Of a stretch of 64,000 nt of DNA, positions 17,977 to 27,500 are shown piece after piece. The notes under the pieces are model-generated. The model was not told where the DNA came from, ran no database searches, and was given only the letters and a program-made list of their open reading frames with translations. Source of the DNA: Cellulomonas fimi (lineage in GTDB: Bacteria > Actinomycetota > Actinomycetes > Actinomycetales > Cellulomonadaceae); contig NZ_JABCJJ010000013.1 of NCBI RefSeq assembly GCF_012952065.1, forward strand, positions 21,954-85,953, in the 5' to 3' direction. Both the position numbers and the translations under genes were made by a program. Positions within the stretch are counted from its first letter, which is position 1. Each line of letters begins with the position of its first letter.

Positions 17977-19832
17977 GCACGGCCACGACGGTGAGGCGAG
18001 CCGGCGAGCTTGCGCGCAACCTGGCGTTCGTCGGCTCGACGGTCGCGCACCACGTCGTCGAGGACCCGCTGCTGCTCGCCGTCCAGGCGAGCCGGCGCCT
18101 GCCGCGCCGGTGGGTGACCGCCGCCGCGCACGTCCTGACGCCGGGTGCCGGTGGCCCGCGGCACCACTCGGTGCGAGCCGCGTACGCGGCGTGGCTGACC
18201 GGGCACCCGGCGGACGCGGCGAGGATCGTCCGCGCGGTCGCAGCGACGCACCCCAGCGGGGTGCGCGCCCAGTTGCTCGCGGAGCTCGCGGCGCAGGTCG
18301 GCGTCGATGACGTGGGAGCGTCCGCGGGCGGTCCCGACGCCGGGTCCGGGGGCGCGGCACGGTCGTTGCGCGCTCGTGCCGCCTGGTCGGACGGCGACCT
18401 CACGCGTGCCCTCGCGGAGGCGCGGTCGGGTCGCGGCGGGTCGTTCCTGGAGGCGCGGCTCGCGTCCGAGCTCGCGCTGCTCCGCGGCTGGCGGGCCGAC
18501 GACGGCGCCTCCTCGGGCACCGGGCAGGCCCCGTCGGCGTCTGCGGCATCAGCGGCAGCAGGGGCGACGGCGCCGACCGCGACGACGCCCGGGCGCGAGC
18601 AGCTGGCAGCCTTTCACGTCCTGACGAACTCGCTCCCGCACACCCAGAGCGGGTACACGCTGCGCAGCCACGCAGTGCTCCGCGCCCAGCAGTCCGCCGG
18701 GATCCGGGTCATGGCGTCGACGCGGCTCGGCTACCCCGTGGCGATCGGGGTCGTCGGCGCCCGGCACCGCGACGTCGTCGACGGCGTCACCTACCAGCGC
18801 TGCATCCCCACCCGCGCGGCCGCCGACGCCCGCGCGCGCGTCCGTCAGCAGGTCGAGCTGCTGCTGCCCGTCGTCGACGAGTTCCGGCCCGACGTCCTGC
18901 ACACGACGACGAACTACGCGAACGCGCTGGTGACGCAGTCCCTCGCGAGGCACGTCGGGCTGCCCTGGGTGTACGAGGTGCGCGGGCTGCTCGAGGAGAC
19001 CTGGGTCGCCGGGCGGCCGACCGAGGCGGCACGGCGGTCGGCGGCCGAGAGCGAGCGGTACCGGCTGCTCCGCGAGCGCGAGACCGAGCTCGCGCAGGCG
19101 GCGGACCACGTCGTGACGCTCAGCGAGACGCTCCGCCGCGAGCTGGTCGGGCGCGGGGTCGACGGGGCGCGCATCACCGTGGTGCCCAACGCCGTCGACG
19201 CCGCGTTGCTCGACCGGTCCGCGGCGTCCGCGGCCGCTCGAGGTGCGCTCGGCCTGCCGGTCGACGGATTCTGGGTCGGTACGGTGAGCAGCTTGGTCGA
19301 GTACGAGGGGCTGGACACGGTGATCGACGCGGTGGCGGCGCTGCGCGCGCGGGGGCTCGACGCACGGGGCCTCATCGTCGGCGACGGCGTCTCCCGGCCC
19401 GCGCTGGAGCGTCGGGCGCGCGAGGCGGGTGTCGCCGCGCACCTCACGTTCACCGGCCGGGTGCCCCGTGACCGCGCGGCCGACCACCACGAGGCGCTCG
19501 ACGTGTTCGTCGTGCCGCGGCGCGACGTGCGGGTCGCTCGCCACGTGACCCCGCTGAAGCCGATCGAGGCGATGGCGTGCGGTCGGCCCGTCGTGGTCAG
19601 CGACCTGCCGGCGCTGCGCGAGCTGGTGCTGCCGCACGGGAGCGGCCGGGTCGTCCCGCCCGATGACGCCGAGGCGCTGGCCGACGAGCTGGCGCGGCTC
19701 GCGGGGTCGACCGAGGAGCGCGAGCGGCTTGCCGCGGCGGGGCGCGCGTTCGCGGCGTCCCGCACCTGGGGGGCGGCCGGCGAGACGTACCGCCGGCTGT
19801 ACGGGGCGCTCGTCGGCAGGGTGGCGGCATGA
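17973..19832 (+). CDS. Glycosyltransferase (GT4) with an extra N-terminal helical region
   Basis: From the GTG at 17973 the protein is 619 residues. The last 400 form a GT-B glycosyltransferase: FHVLTNSLPHTQSGYTLRSH, LPWVYEVRGLLEETW, VVPNAVD, IGTV-like WVGTVSSLVEYEGLDTVIDA, and KPIEAMACGRPVVVSDLPAL with the catalytic E. The first 210 residues are Ala/Arg-rich helices with a tetratricopeptide-like feel and an Ala/Ser/Thr linker; I do not recognise them. Both ends are coupled to neighbours (GTGA and ATGA overlaps). A longer frame from 17649 is inside the previous gene. Confidence 0.85.
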   Translation: MSTATTVRRAGELARNLAFVGSTVAHHVVEDPLLLAVQASRRLPRRWVTAAAHVLTPGAGGPRHHSVRAAYAAWLTGHPADAARIVRAVAATHPSGVRAQLLAELAAQVGVDDVGASAGGPDAGSGGAARSLRARAAWSDGDLTRALAEARSGRGGSFLEARLASELALLRGWRADDGASSGTGQAPSASAASAAAGATAPTATTPGREQLAAFHVLTNSLPHTQSGYTLRSHAVLRAQQSAGIRVMASTRLGYPVAIGVVGARHRDVVDGVTYQRCIPTRAAADARARVRQQVELLLPVVDEFRPDVLHTTTNYANALVTQSLARHVGLPWVYEVRGLLEETWVAGRPTEAARRSAAESERYRLLRERETELAQAADHVVTLSETLRRELVGRGVDGARITVVPNAVDAALLDRSAASAAARGALGLPVDGFWVGTVSSLVEYEGLDTVIDAVAALRARGLDARGLIVGDGVSRPALERRAREAGVAAHLTFTGRVPRDRAADHHEALDVFVVPRRDVRVARHVTPLKPIEAMACGRPVVVSDLPALRELVLPHGSGRVVPPDDAEALADELARLAGSTEERERLAAAGRAFAASRTWGAAGETYRRLYGALVGRVAA

Positions 19833-20710
19833 CGGTCCTGGCGTCGGAGCACGGACGCGGCGTGGTGCACGAGGTGATCCAGCCCGGCCGCCTGAAGAGC
19901 GTCACGCGCAGGCCTCCGCTGGGCGAGTACGTCGCCCAGCTCTCTGCCCGCCGCCACTTCGTCCTGGCGGACGCCCGGGGCCGGGTGATCAGCGGGACCC
20001 GCGGCACCTACCTCGGCACCCTGTGGCTCATCCTCCAGCCGCTGCTCGACGGCGCGGTGTACTACGTGATCTTCGGGCTGCTGCTCGGCGTCAGCCGGGG
20101 CATCGACAACTTCGTCGGCTACCTGCTCATCGGGGTCTTCCTCTTCCACTACACGTCCCGGTCGCTCAACCGCGGAGCCCAGTCCCTCATCGGTGGCCGC
20201 AACCTCATCAAGGCGTTCGCGTTCCCCCGCGCCGCGCTGCCACTGGCGACCGTGGCGCGCGAGGCCATCGCGCTGCTGCCCGTGATCGGTGTGCTGCTCG
20301 TGCTGGTCCTCGCCCTGCCCCCGACCGAAGCGGTCACCTGGCGCTGGCTGCTGCTGCCGCTCGTGCTGGTTCTCCAGTCGGGGTTCAACCTCGGGCTGGC
20401 GCTGATCGCCGCGCGCGCCACAGCCCGCATCCCGGACCTGCAGCACGTCATCGGTTTCGGGATCCGCTTCTGGCTCTACGGCTCAGCCGTGTTCTTCTCG
20501 TACGACCAGTTCGTGGACCACCCGACCCTGCTGCGTGTGCTCGAGCTCAACCCGATGTTCGTGGTGCTCGACATGGCGCGTGACCTCCTGCTCTACGCGA
20601 CGCTTCCGGACATCGGCTCCTGGGCAGTGCTCCTCGGCTGGACGGTCATCGTGCTCGGCGGTGGGTTCGTCTTCTTCTGGCGCGGGGAGGAGAGCTATGG
20701 CGGAGCCTGA
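19829..20710 (+). CDS. ABC-2 type glycan exporter, permease (Wzm/TagG-like)
   Basis: This 293-residue permease exports a lipid-linked polysaccharide or teichoic-type polymer. It has the family region RVISGTRGTYLGTLWLILQP before membrane segment 1, then six hydrophobic segments including NFVGYLLIGVFLFHYTSRS and ending LLGWTVIVLGGGFVFFW. The next gene encodes the ATPase partner with a 14-base overlap. Together with an LCP ligase encoded in the same locus this points to the ABC-dependent rather than the flippase-dependent export route. Confidence 0.9.
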   Translation: MTVLASEHGRGVVHEVIQPGRLKSVTRRPPLGEYVAQLSARRHFVLADARGRVISGTRGTYLGTLWLILQPLLDGAVYYVIFGLLLGVSRGIDNFVGYLLIGVFLFHYTSRSLNRGAQSLIGGRNLIKAFAFPRAALPLATVAREAIALLPVIGVLLVLVLALPPTEAVTWRWLLLPLVLVLQSGFNLGLALIAARATARIPDLQHVIGFGIRFWLYGSAVFFSYDQFVDHPTLLRVLELNPMFVVLDMARDLLLYATLPDIGSWAVLLGWTVIVLGGGFVFFWRGEESYGGA

Positions 20711-21614
20711 GCTCCAGCCCTTCTGGGAGCGCCATGACGATCCCGTCACGGTGGCGGTCTCTGACGTCCATGTGCGGTACCGGGTGGCGTCGACCGACCG
20801 GTCGCGCAAGGCCACCTCGCGTCCCGCGCGCATCGCGAACCGGCTCCTCGGCCGGGAACCGGTGGAGATCGTGCGCGCGCTCGCCGGGATCTCTCTCGTG
20901 GCGCGCGCGGGCGAGTCCGTGGGGCTGGTGGGCCTCAACGGCTCGGGCAAGAGCACCCTGCTGCGGATCATCGCGGGTCTCGAGACGCCGATGCGTGGCG
21001 AGGTACTCGCGTCCAGCACCCCCGTGCTCCTCGGGGTGAACGCCGCGCTGCTGCCCGAACTGTCCGGAGCGCAGAACGTGCACCTCGGGTGCCTCGCCAT
21101 GGGGATGAGCCCCGCCGAGGCACGCGCGGCGCTCCCAGAGATCGTCGCGCTCGCCGACATCGGCCGGGCGATCCACCTGCCCATGAAGACGTACTCGTCC
21201 GGCATGGGGGCAAGGCTCAGGTTCGCCATCGCCGTCGCGGCCGACCCGCACATCCTGCTGATCGACGAGGCGCTCGCCACCGGCGACGCGGCCTTCCGTG
21301 AGCGCAGCGAGCAGAAGATGGACGAGCTGCGCTCGCACGCGGGCACGGTGTTCCTCGTCAGCCACGCCGCGAAGACGGTCGAGGAGGAGTGCACGCGCGC
21401 CCTCTGGCTGCACAAAGGCCGCCTCGTCCTGGACGGGCCCGCGTTCGAGGTCGCGCAGAAGTACCGCTGGTGGGCGTGGAACCTCGCGAAGGGTGAGACC
21501 GACAAGGCCGCAGGCCTGCTCGAGGACGCCTTCCGCTCGGGCCACGACACGCAGGTCCACTTCCCCGACCCGCTGCCCGTCAAGGGCCCCCCGCGGCACG
21601 CACGGCGCACCTGA
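20697..21614 (+). CDS. ABC-2 type glycan exporter, ATPase (Wzt/TagH-like)
   Basis: This 305-residue ATPase drives the exporter with the preceding permease. Walker A is GLNGSGKST at 79-87, the signature is the TagH/Wzt-type YSSGMGARLRFAIA, and Walker B is HILLIDEAL. The N-terminal VHVRYRV and the EPVEIVRAL insertion before the fold are typical for polysaccharide ATPases. The C-terminal tail of about 60 residues is too short to be the carbohydrate-binding domain of Wzt. Hence substrate choice probably lies with the permease, as in TagGH. Start ATG 20697 has GGGGAGGAG upstream. Confidence 0.9.
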   Translation: MAEPELQPFWERHDDPVTVAVSDVHVRYRVASTDRSRKATSRPARIANRLLGREPVEIVRALAGISLVARAGESVGLVGLNGSGKSTLLRIIAGLETPMRGEVLASSTPVLLGVNAALLPELSGAQNVHLGCLAMGMSPAEARAALPEIVALADIGRAIHLPMKTYSSGMGARLRFAIAVAADPHILLIDEALATGDAAFRERSEQKMDELRSHAGTVFLVSHAAKTVEEECTRALWLHKGRLVLDGPAFEVAQKYRWWAWNLAKGETDKAAGLLEDAFRSGHDTQVHFPDPLPVKGPPRHARRT

Positions 21615-21639
21615 CTGCGCACCGACTCCTGGAGGACTC

Positions 21640-22794
21640 ATGAAGCCGCTCGTCATGACCGTGTACGGAACCCGGCCCGAAGCGATCAAGGTCGCACCCG
21701 TCATCCGTGCGCTCGAGGACAGCTCGGTGCTGCGGAGCATCACGGTCGTGACCGGGCAGCACCGCGAGATGCTGGACGAGGTCAACGACATCTTCGGGAT
21801 CGTGCCGGACCACGACCTCGACATCATGAAGCACGGTCAGACGCTCGCGCAGATCCTCGGGCGCGTGCTCGAGGGTCTCGACCCGATCCTCGAGGCGGTC
21901 CGGCCCGACGCGGTCATGGTCCAGGGCGACACGACGACGTCGACGGCGGCAGCGCTCGCGGCCTTCTACCGCCAGATCCCCGTGGTGCACCTCGAGGCCG
22001 GCCTGCGCTCGCACGACATCTCCTCGCCGTTCCCGGAAGAGGCCAACCGCAAGATCACGACGCAGATCTCGGCGCTGCACCTTGCGCCGACATCGGTCAG
22101 CAGGGCGAACTTGATGCGCGAGGGCGTGGCGGCGGAGACCATCGCGGTCACCGGCAACACGGTGATCGACGCGCTGCTGGGGACTGTCGACAAGCACCTG
22201 CCGTTCACCGACCCCGCACTCGAGGAGCTCGCGGGCTCGGGCCGCCCGGTGCTGCTCGTGACGACGCACCGCCGGGAGAACTGGGGCGAGGCGATGCACG
22301 GCGTCGGCCGCGCGATCGCCCGCATCGCACGCGCCGAGCCGGAGCTGACGGTCGTGCTCCCGATCCACCGGAACCCCGTCGTCCGGGAGGCTGTGCTGCC
22401 GCACCTCGCGGGTCTGGCCAACGTCCTCGTGACCGAGCCGCTCGCCTACGGGCAGTTCACGCGCATGCTCAGCGTCGCGACGGTCGTCCTCACGGACTCC
22501 GGCGGCGTGCAGGAGGAGGCGCCGAGCCTCGGCAAGCCGGTGCTCGTCATGCGCGAGAACACCGAGCGCCCGGAGGCGGTCGACGCCGGCACGGTGATGC
22601 TCATCGGGACGGACGAGCAGCGCATCGTCGACGAGGTGACACGCCTGCTCCACGACGCCGACCACTATGCGGCGATGGCGAACGCGGTGAACCCCTACGG
22701 GGACGGCCGGGCGAGCGAGCGGACGGTCGCGGCGATCGCGCACCACCTGGGGCTGGGTGAGCGCATCGACGACTTCGGGGTGATCGCGACATGA
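21640..22794 (+). CDS. wecB: UDP-N-acetylglucosamine 2-epimerase (non-hydrolysing)
   Basis: This 384-residue enzyme interconverts UDP-GlcNAc and UDP-ManNAc. It has TVYGTRPEAIKVAPVI at the N-terminus, VVTGQHREMLDEV, MVQGDTTTS, VHLEAGLRSHD, PFPEEANR, the THRRENWG region and the UDP-binding LTDSGGVQEEAPSLGKPVLV. GGAGG sits six bases before the ATG at 21640. It lies in the exporter operon. The dehydrogenase that uses its product is encoded 13 kb away on the other strand (wecC). Together they provide UDP-ManNAcA. Confidence 0.95.
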   Translation: MKPLVMTVYGTRPEAIKVAPVIRALEDSSVLRSITVVTGQHREMLDEVNDIFGIVPDHDLDIMKHGQTLAQILGRVLEGLDPILEAVRPDAVMVQGDTTTSTAAALAAFYRQIPVVHLEAGLRSHDISSPFPEEANRKITTQISALHLAPTSVSRANLMREGVAAETIAVTGNTVIDALLGTVDKHLPFTDPALEELAGSGRPVLLVTTHRRENWGEAMHGVGRAIARIARAEPELTVVLPIHRNPVVREAVLPHLAGLANVLVTEPLAYGQFTRMLSVATVVLTDSGGVQEEAPSLGKPVLVMRENTERPEAVDAGTVMLIGTDEQRIVDEVTRLLHDADHYAAMANAVNPYGDGRASERTVAAIAHHLGLGERIDDFGVIAT

Positions 22795-23570
22795 GCGTCC
22801 CCGACCGCACCCGGGTCTTCATCTACGGCAGCTGCGTGTCGCGTGACACCTTCGAGCTGATGGACCACGAGCGGTACACGCTGCTCGCCTATGTCGCGCG
22901 TCAATCGTTGATCAGCGCGTTCGGCCCGCGACCTGCAGACGTCGCCACACCGGAGGAGCTGTCGCCGTTTCAGCGTCGGATGATCCAGGGAGACCTGGAA
23001 GGTGATCTCACGCGGAAGTTGGCCGCCGCCGCGAGAAGCGTCGACCTTCTCCTGTGGGACCTCACCGACGAGCGACTCGGTGTCTATCAACTACGCGATG
23101 GTGCGTACGCGACGCGGACGTCTGACAATGTGGGCACGTCATTCGAGGCGGGGTTGCAGGAGCAATCCACACTCATACGGTTCGGGAGCGATCAACACCG
23201 GGGCCTGTGGGTCGACGCTGCAACCAAGTTCGTCGACACGCTCGGGCAGCTGGAGCTGCTGGATCGCACCCTCGTTCTCGCTCCCGCGTGGGCGGAGCGA
23301 TCACTCGACGGCACACCTGTCCCGGGTAGTTTCGGGCTGCTCCCACCTGATGCGAACAGCCTCTACGAGCCGTACTACCGCGCGATCGGCGAGCTTGGCG
23401 TCACCGCCGTTCGACTCCCCGTCGACCGGGTGATCGCGTCCGCAGGGCACAGGTGGGGGGCTGCGCCGTTCCACTATGACGATGCCACCTACCGCGCGCT
23501 CATCGAACGCATCGATGAGCAGGTCCAGAACGCCCGTCAGGTGGAGCCGCGGGACGAACCGAGGAGCTAA
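22791..23570 (+). CDS. DUF6270 domain-containing protein, possible SGNH-like esterase
   Basis: This 259-residue cytoplasmic protein begins with RVFIYGSCVSRDTFELM, the hallmark of DUF6270, a family found in surface-glycan loci. The GSCVSR block resembles block I of SGNH hydrolases, and HYDDATYRALIE near the end could supply the acid and His of block V. An acetyl- or acyl-group transferase or esterase acting on the glycan is therefore my inference, not an established function. It overlaps the wecB stop as ATGA, and its own stop overlaps the stop of the opposite hydrolase gene by four bases. Codon use is visibly less GC-biased than in neighbouring genes, which hints at recent acquisition. Confidence 0.75.
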   Translation: MSVPDRTRVFIYGSCVSRDTFELMDHERYTLLAYVARQSLISAFGPRPADVATPEELSPFQRRMIQGDLEGDLTRKLAAAARSVDLLLWDLTDERLGVYQLRDGAYATRTSDNVGTSFEAGLQEQSTLIRFGSDQHRGLWVDAATKFVDTLGQLELLDRTLVLAPAWAERSLDGTPVPGSFGLLPPDANSLYEPYYRAIGELGVTAVRLPVDRVIASAGHRWGAAPFHYDDATYRALIERIDEQVQNARQVEPRDEPRS

Positions 23571-24511
23571 CGGTTGGCCTGCTCCAAGTCGCCGGGGATC
23601 CCGGGGACGAGGGCCCGACCTTCCCGCACATCCACCGGGAACGCCGGCGAGGGTCCACGGACGAACCCGAGCGAATCCAACGCAGTGGCCCAACGCCCCT
23701 CAGATGCGATGCATTCGCGCAGCACCGCGCGAAGGACCCACCGAGGCGGGGGAACGTGGCCTTGCCCCCAGTCGTCCAGAAGAAGATGAATCCGGTCTCG
23801 ATCCGAGACGGCCCTCAAAAAATGGGTCAGGTGCCGGTAGAGATGATGCGAGTCCTTCGTGTTCTGCATGTAGGCCACGGTGTTGGAGAGCTCACCGTCG
23901 TACACGGGGCGCAAGTCGCCCGCGACGTTGTCCCGCACCAGTCGCCGTGCCTCGTCCAGGTCGCGCGCGCCGAACGCCGCGCGGGCGTAGGCGAGGAGAG
24001 CTTCGTCGTTGTAGTCCTTGAGCACGACTTGTGGGTTGACCGGTATCGCAAGGGAGCCGGGGAACCGGCGTGAGTAGTACATCGCGGCGAAACCACCGCC
24101 GGACGCCCCGAAGAAGATGATGTTCCGACAGCCCTGGGCCGCGAATATCTGGTCCAGCACACGAGGGAGGTCGCGCTGAAGGGGTTGAGAGTCGGCGCCG
24201 GCGAACCACCCGAGCTTCAGATCGGGCGACCGAGAGAGCACCGGATCCGACACCGATACGACATTGACGCTGAGATCGCCCGCGAGTGCGAGACCTGAGA
24301 ACACCGGGTAAGTCGTGACACGGGGTGGTAGAGCGGTATGGAAGATGACCAGCGTTGTGTCTGCCCCGCGAGGCCGATGCAAGATGTCGAGCGGTGATCC
24401 GCCATAGTCGATGCTGAGGATGCCCGGTGCGATCGTCTCAGCCGTCACAGCATCAACGCCGTCATAGACGTGAACCGCATCCGGGAAGCGGGTGAGGTCA
24501 CGGGATGTCAT
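23567..24511 (-). CDS. Alpha/beta hydrolase-like protein of a glycan locus (Asp2-like nucleophile elbow)
   Basis: This 314-residue protein has a nucleophile elbow FFGASGGGFAAMYY with Ser137, preceded by a beta strand, and a likely acid and His near DDWGQGHVPP (Asp246/Asp247, His252). The G-x-S-G-G-G-x-A elbow recalls Asp2-type acyltransferases and related hydrolases associated with surface glycans and glycoproteins. No signal peptide is seen, so it should act in the cytoplasm. It is convergent with the DUF6270 gene; the two stop codons overlap. It may add or remove acyl groups on glycan precursors; this is inferred. Upstream ATG at 24511 is preceded by an AT-richer segment that may hold its promoter. 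Confidence 0.65.
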   Translation of the reverse strand: MTSRDLTRFPDAVHVYDGVDAVTAETIAPGILSIDYGGSPLDILHRPRGADTTLVIFHTALPPRVTTYPVFSGLALAGDLSVNVVSVSDPVLSRSPDLKLGWFAGADSQPLQRDLPRVLDQIFAAQGCRNIIFFGASGGGFAAMYYSRRFPGSLAIPVNPQVVLKDYNDEALLAYARAAFGARDLDEARRLVRDNVAGDLRPVYDGELSNTVAYMQNTKDSHHLYRHLTHFLRAVSDRDRIHLLLDDWGQGHVPPPRWVLRAVLRECIASEGRWATALDSLGFVRGPSPAFPVDVREGRALVPGIPGDLEQANR

Positions 24512-24599
24512 TCACCGGATCTTAGCTCGCGTCACGGCGACCGGTTGCGCCGCCACATGCACCTGGCCAGCGCAGCGCAGACCCGTCACATGTGCCGGA

Positions 24600-27500
24600 T
24601 CACGAGGCTACGAGGTCCAGCCGCGAGGTGAGCGCTGTGAACCCGGGCGCCGACGCACTGAGTGTCAGTCGGTGCGCACCGGCCGTGAGCGGAATAGCCG
24701 GGAGATCCCACCTGCCGCTGCCCCGGACGAATGTCGAGTAGGTCTTCCCACCGACCGTGAGCACCACCTTGGAGTTCGGCGTGCCCCGCCCGGTGATCAC
24801 CACCGGACCGGCGGCCACGGTGTCGCCCGAGCCGTGACTCATGACTATCGGTGCGGAGAGTGCCGTCGGCGCCTCCCCGAAGTAGACGTCCACAGAAGTC
24901 GACTGGTCGGCGTAACCCGGTACCTGCGAGAGGAATGTGAACGTCATCGGCGACGGGCTCACGGCGATGGTCCGCAGGTGCCACCTCCCCGTCGAGCTCA
25001 CGGCCGCATAACGGACCTGACTTCCGGCCTGAAGCGTGATCATGGCGCCTGGGGTGCCCTTGCCGCTGAACCCCACCTCGCCACCCGGGTAGAAGCTCGT
25101 GCTGTTGTGGCTGATGAGCAACGGTCGTACGTGCGATGTCGGCTTCGTCGCGAAGGTGAGCGAGACGTTGTTGGTCGCGCTGGCGCAGCCTGCACCGGAT
25201 GCTGTGAACGGCACCGCACCCGCCCACCACCCCATCCAGAGCGGCGACGTCGCCCATGTGCCGTCGTCGCGCACCGTGGCGGAGCGCTTCCTTGTGCCAC
25301 TGACGACTGTGATGACGGATCCGGGCTTTCCGCCCGTCCCTCGGAACGCGTACTCGCGGTTCGGTTCGTTGTACCCACCGACGACCACGTTGTCAGGCGT
25401 AGGAGCAGGCAGGGTGCAGGTGTACGAGGACTGCCCCGTCGTCGTGAGGACCGCTCGGGTCACCCGAGCCGGCTGACCGTCCAGCGTTGCCGTGAAGGTC
25501 AGGTCGTAGGAGCCTGCCGCGAAGTCGATGGCTCCGAGGGTCCAGGCGCCGCCGTCCATCACGACCGTCGAGCGTGTGCGCGATCCGTCACTGAGCGTGA
25601 TCGTCGAGTTGCGCGTCCCGGTTCCGGAGAAGACGAACGACCCTGGTGCCTGGGTCGCCGAGAGGTCCGGTGACGTCACGAGTGGCGCCTGGAGCGCCGT
25701 GGCTGTCTCGGCGGACGAGACCTCGTATCGGTACAGCCGGGCTCCGCGCGCGAAATACAGGTCGTCGCCGTCCTGCACCAGCGCGGTGACGGGACCGGCA
25801 TCGTTCTTGCCCGCGACCGTTGTCCGCTCACCCGTCGTCGTGTTCACTGCGGCGAGCTCCTGACCGAGCGTGGCGAACAGCGTGCCGTTCACGAACGCGA
25901 TCCCGAGCTCCTTGCCGGTGGGTGATGACGTGTTGGGGTAGCCACCCAGGTTTCGCGTCAGGGTCATGGAACCGTCGGCCCCGACACGAAACTGGATGAG
26001 GAAACCCGTCGAGATCGCCCAGAAGTGCCCCTGCTGGCTGGGGTCGGGGGTGATCGCGGCGACCCATGAGTATGTGGCCGAGCTGGCACCGGGTGGCGTG
26101 AACCGCTTCACCGCTCCGGTGGTCACGTTGTAGGTGAAGATCTCCGCCGGAGACGCCGCGGGGACCGCTCCGGTACCACCGGTGTTCGACGAGCCGCCGA
26201 CCACGATGTCGCCGTGCGCCGCGAGCGAGATGACGCTGTGGTTGGGGATGATGTTGCGCTTGACCGTCAGTGCGTTCGTCGCTGGGTTCCAGAGGCTCAT
26301 TGCTCCACCGAGGGTGTTCTTGATCGGCACGGAGCCGATCGCCACTTGCCGGCCGACCTGGCGAATAGCGACCGGGCGCTCCTGGCTGTTGTTGAGGTGG
26401 AGGCGGAGTGCAGGGTTTGAGGCGCCGTCATAGAGGTAGATCGGCGCAGACGCCGACGAGTTGCCGGTGTATCCCCCCATGACGACCGCGTCGTCGAAGG
26501 CTCCGAACCCTTCGATCTGCGGACCCGGCAGCAGAGCTGTGCCCCCGCCTCCCGGCACGTGGCGCCCGATCCCGGACGGGAGGTCGTAACCGCCGGAGTA
26601 GATGGCGCCGGCCGCGTCAGTGCCCAGGCTCATGATGGTCGACGGCGCGTCGGTTGCACGCAGGGTCTTGACGACCGGGCTCGTCTGGCCTGCCGAGTTG
26701 ATGACCACCTTGCCGTCGATCGTCGTGGTCACGAGAGAGAAGCCCGACCGCCCGGCGACCCCGTCGAGCCAAGCGTAGGAGACCGGTCCGGCGACTGACG
26801 ACGAGGGCCAGGGCTTGGGGTTGTCCTTCGCGTTGTACTTGTCGACTCGCACGGTCTTCAGGTGATTCGCGAGATCGACCCGCATGAGCCCCGCACCCGA
26901 ACGCTGGAAGTACACGTAGCGCCCTTCGATGAGCGGGGAGATCCCATACGGCGAGATGCCCTCGATGTAGGGCACGACGTTCGGCGTCTCGGTGCCACCC
27001 GTCAGCCGACCCACCTGGTCGTCGAAGTTCTCGAAGGCGCCAGTCGAGACGTTGTACGCGAACAGGTACGGCTGATTGACCATGCGTAGGAACAGGAAGT
27101 CCCCGGCGCGCGACATGTCGAACGCCGACCACTGTGCTCCGAACGCCGCAGGGGTGGTCACCACGGTCGCCCTCCCGGTCGCCCGGTCCACCTTGACGAG
27201 CTTCGCCGACGCCTCGGCGTAGTTCGAGAGCCAGACGTTGGTCTCGTCGACCGCCAGCGACCGGACATAGGACTCGCCGGGAATGGGTTGTCCGAGGGCG
27301 CGGACAGCGCCGTCCGCGAGGACGTACAGACGACCGTTCGACGGCGCGTAGGTGCCGATGTACAGGTCGCCGTCGGGAGCAGGAGCGAGCCGCACTGCGT
27401 ACTGGCCAGGGATGGTCCCGACCTTGGTGAGGGTGGAACCGCCCCCCCATCGGTACAGGTGCGCGGCAGCGGAGTCGTTCGCTGCGAGGTAGACCGACTT

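Noticed and set aside
24492..25673. A 393-codon plus-strand frame opposite the propeller gene
   Set aside because: It is antisense to a protein with clear Ig-like repeats and itself shows no domain or ribosome site.
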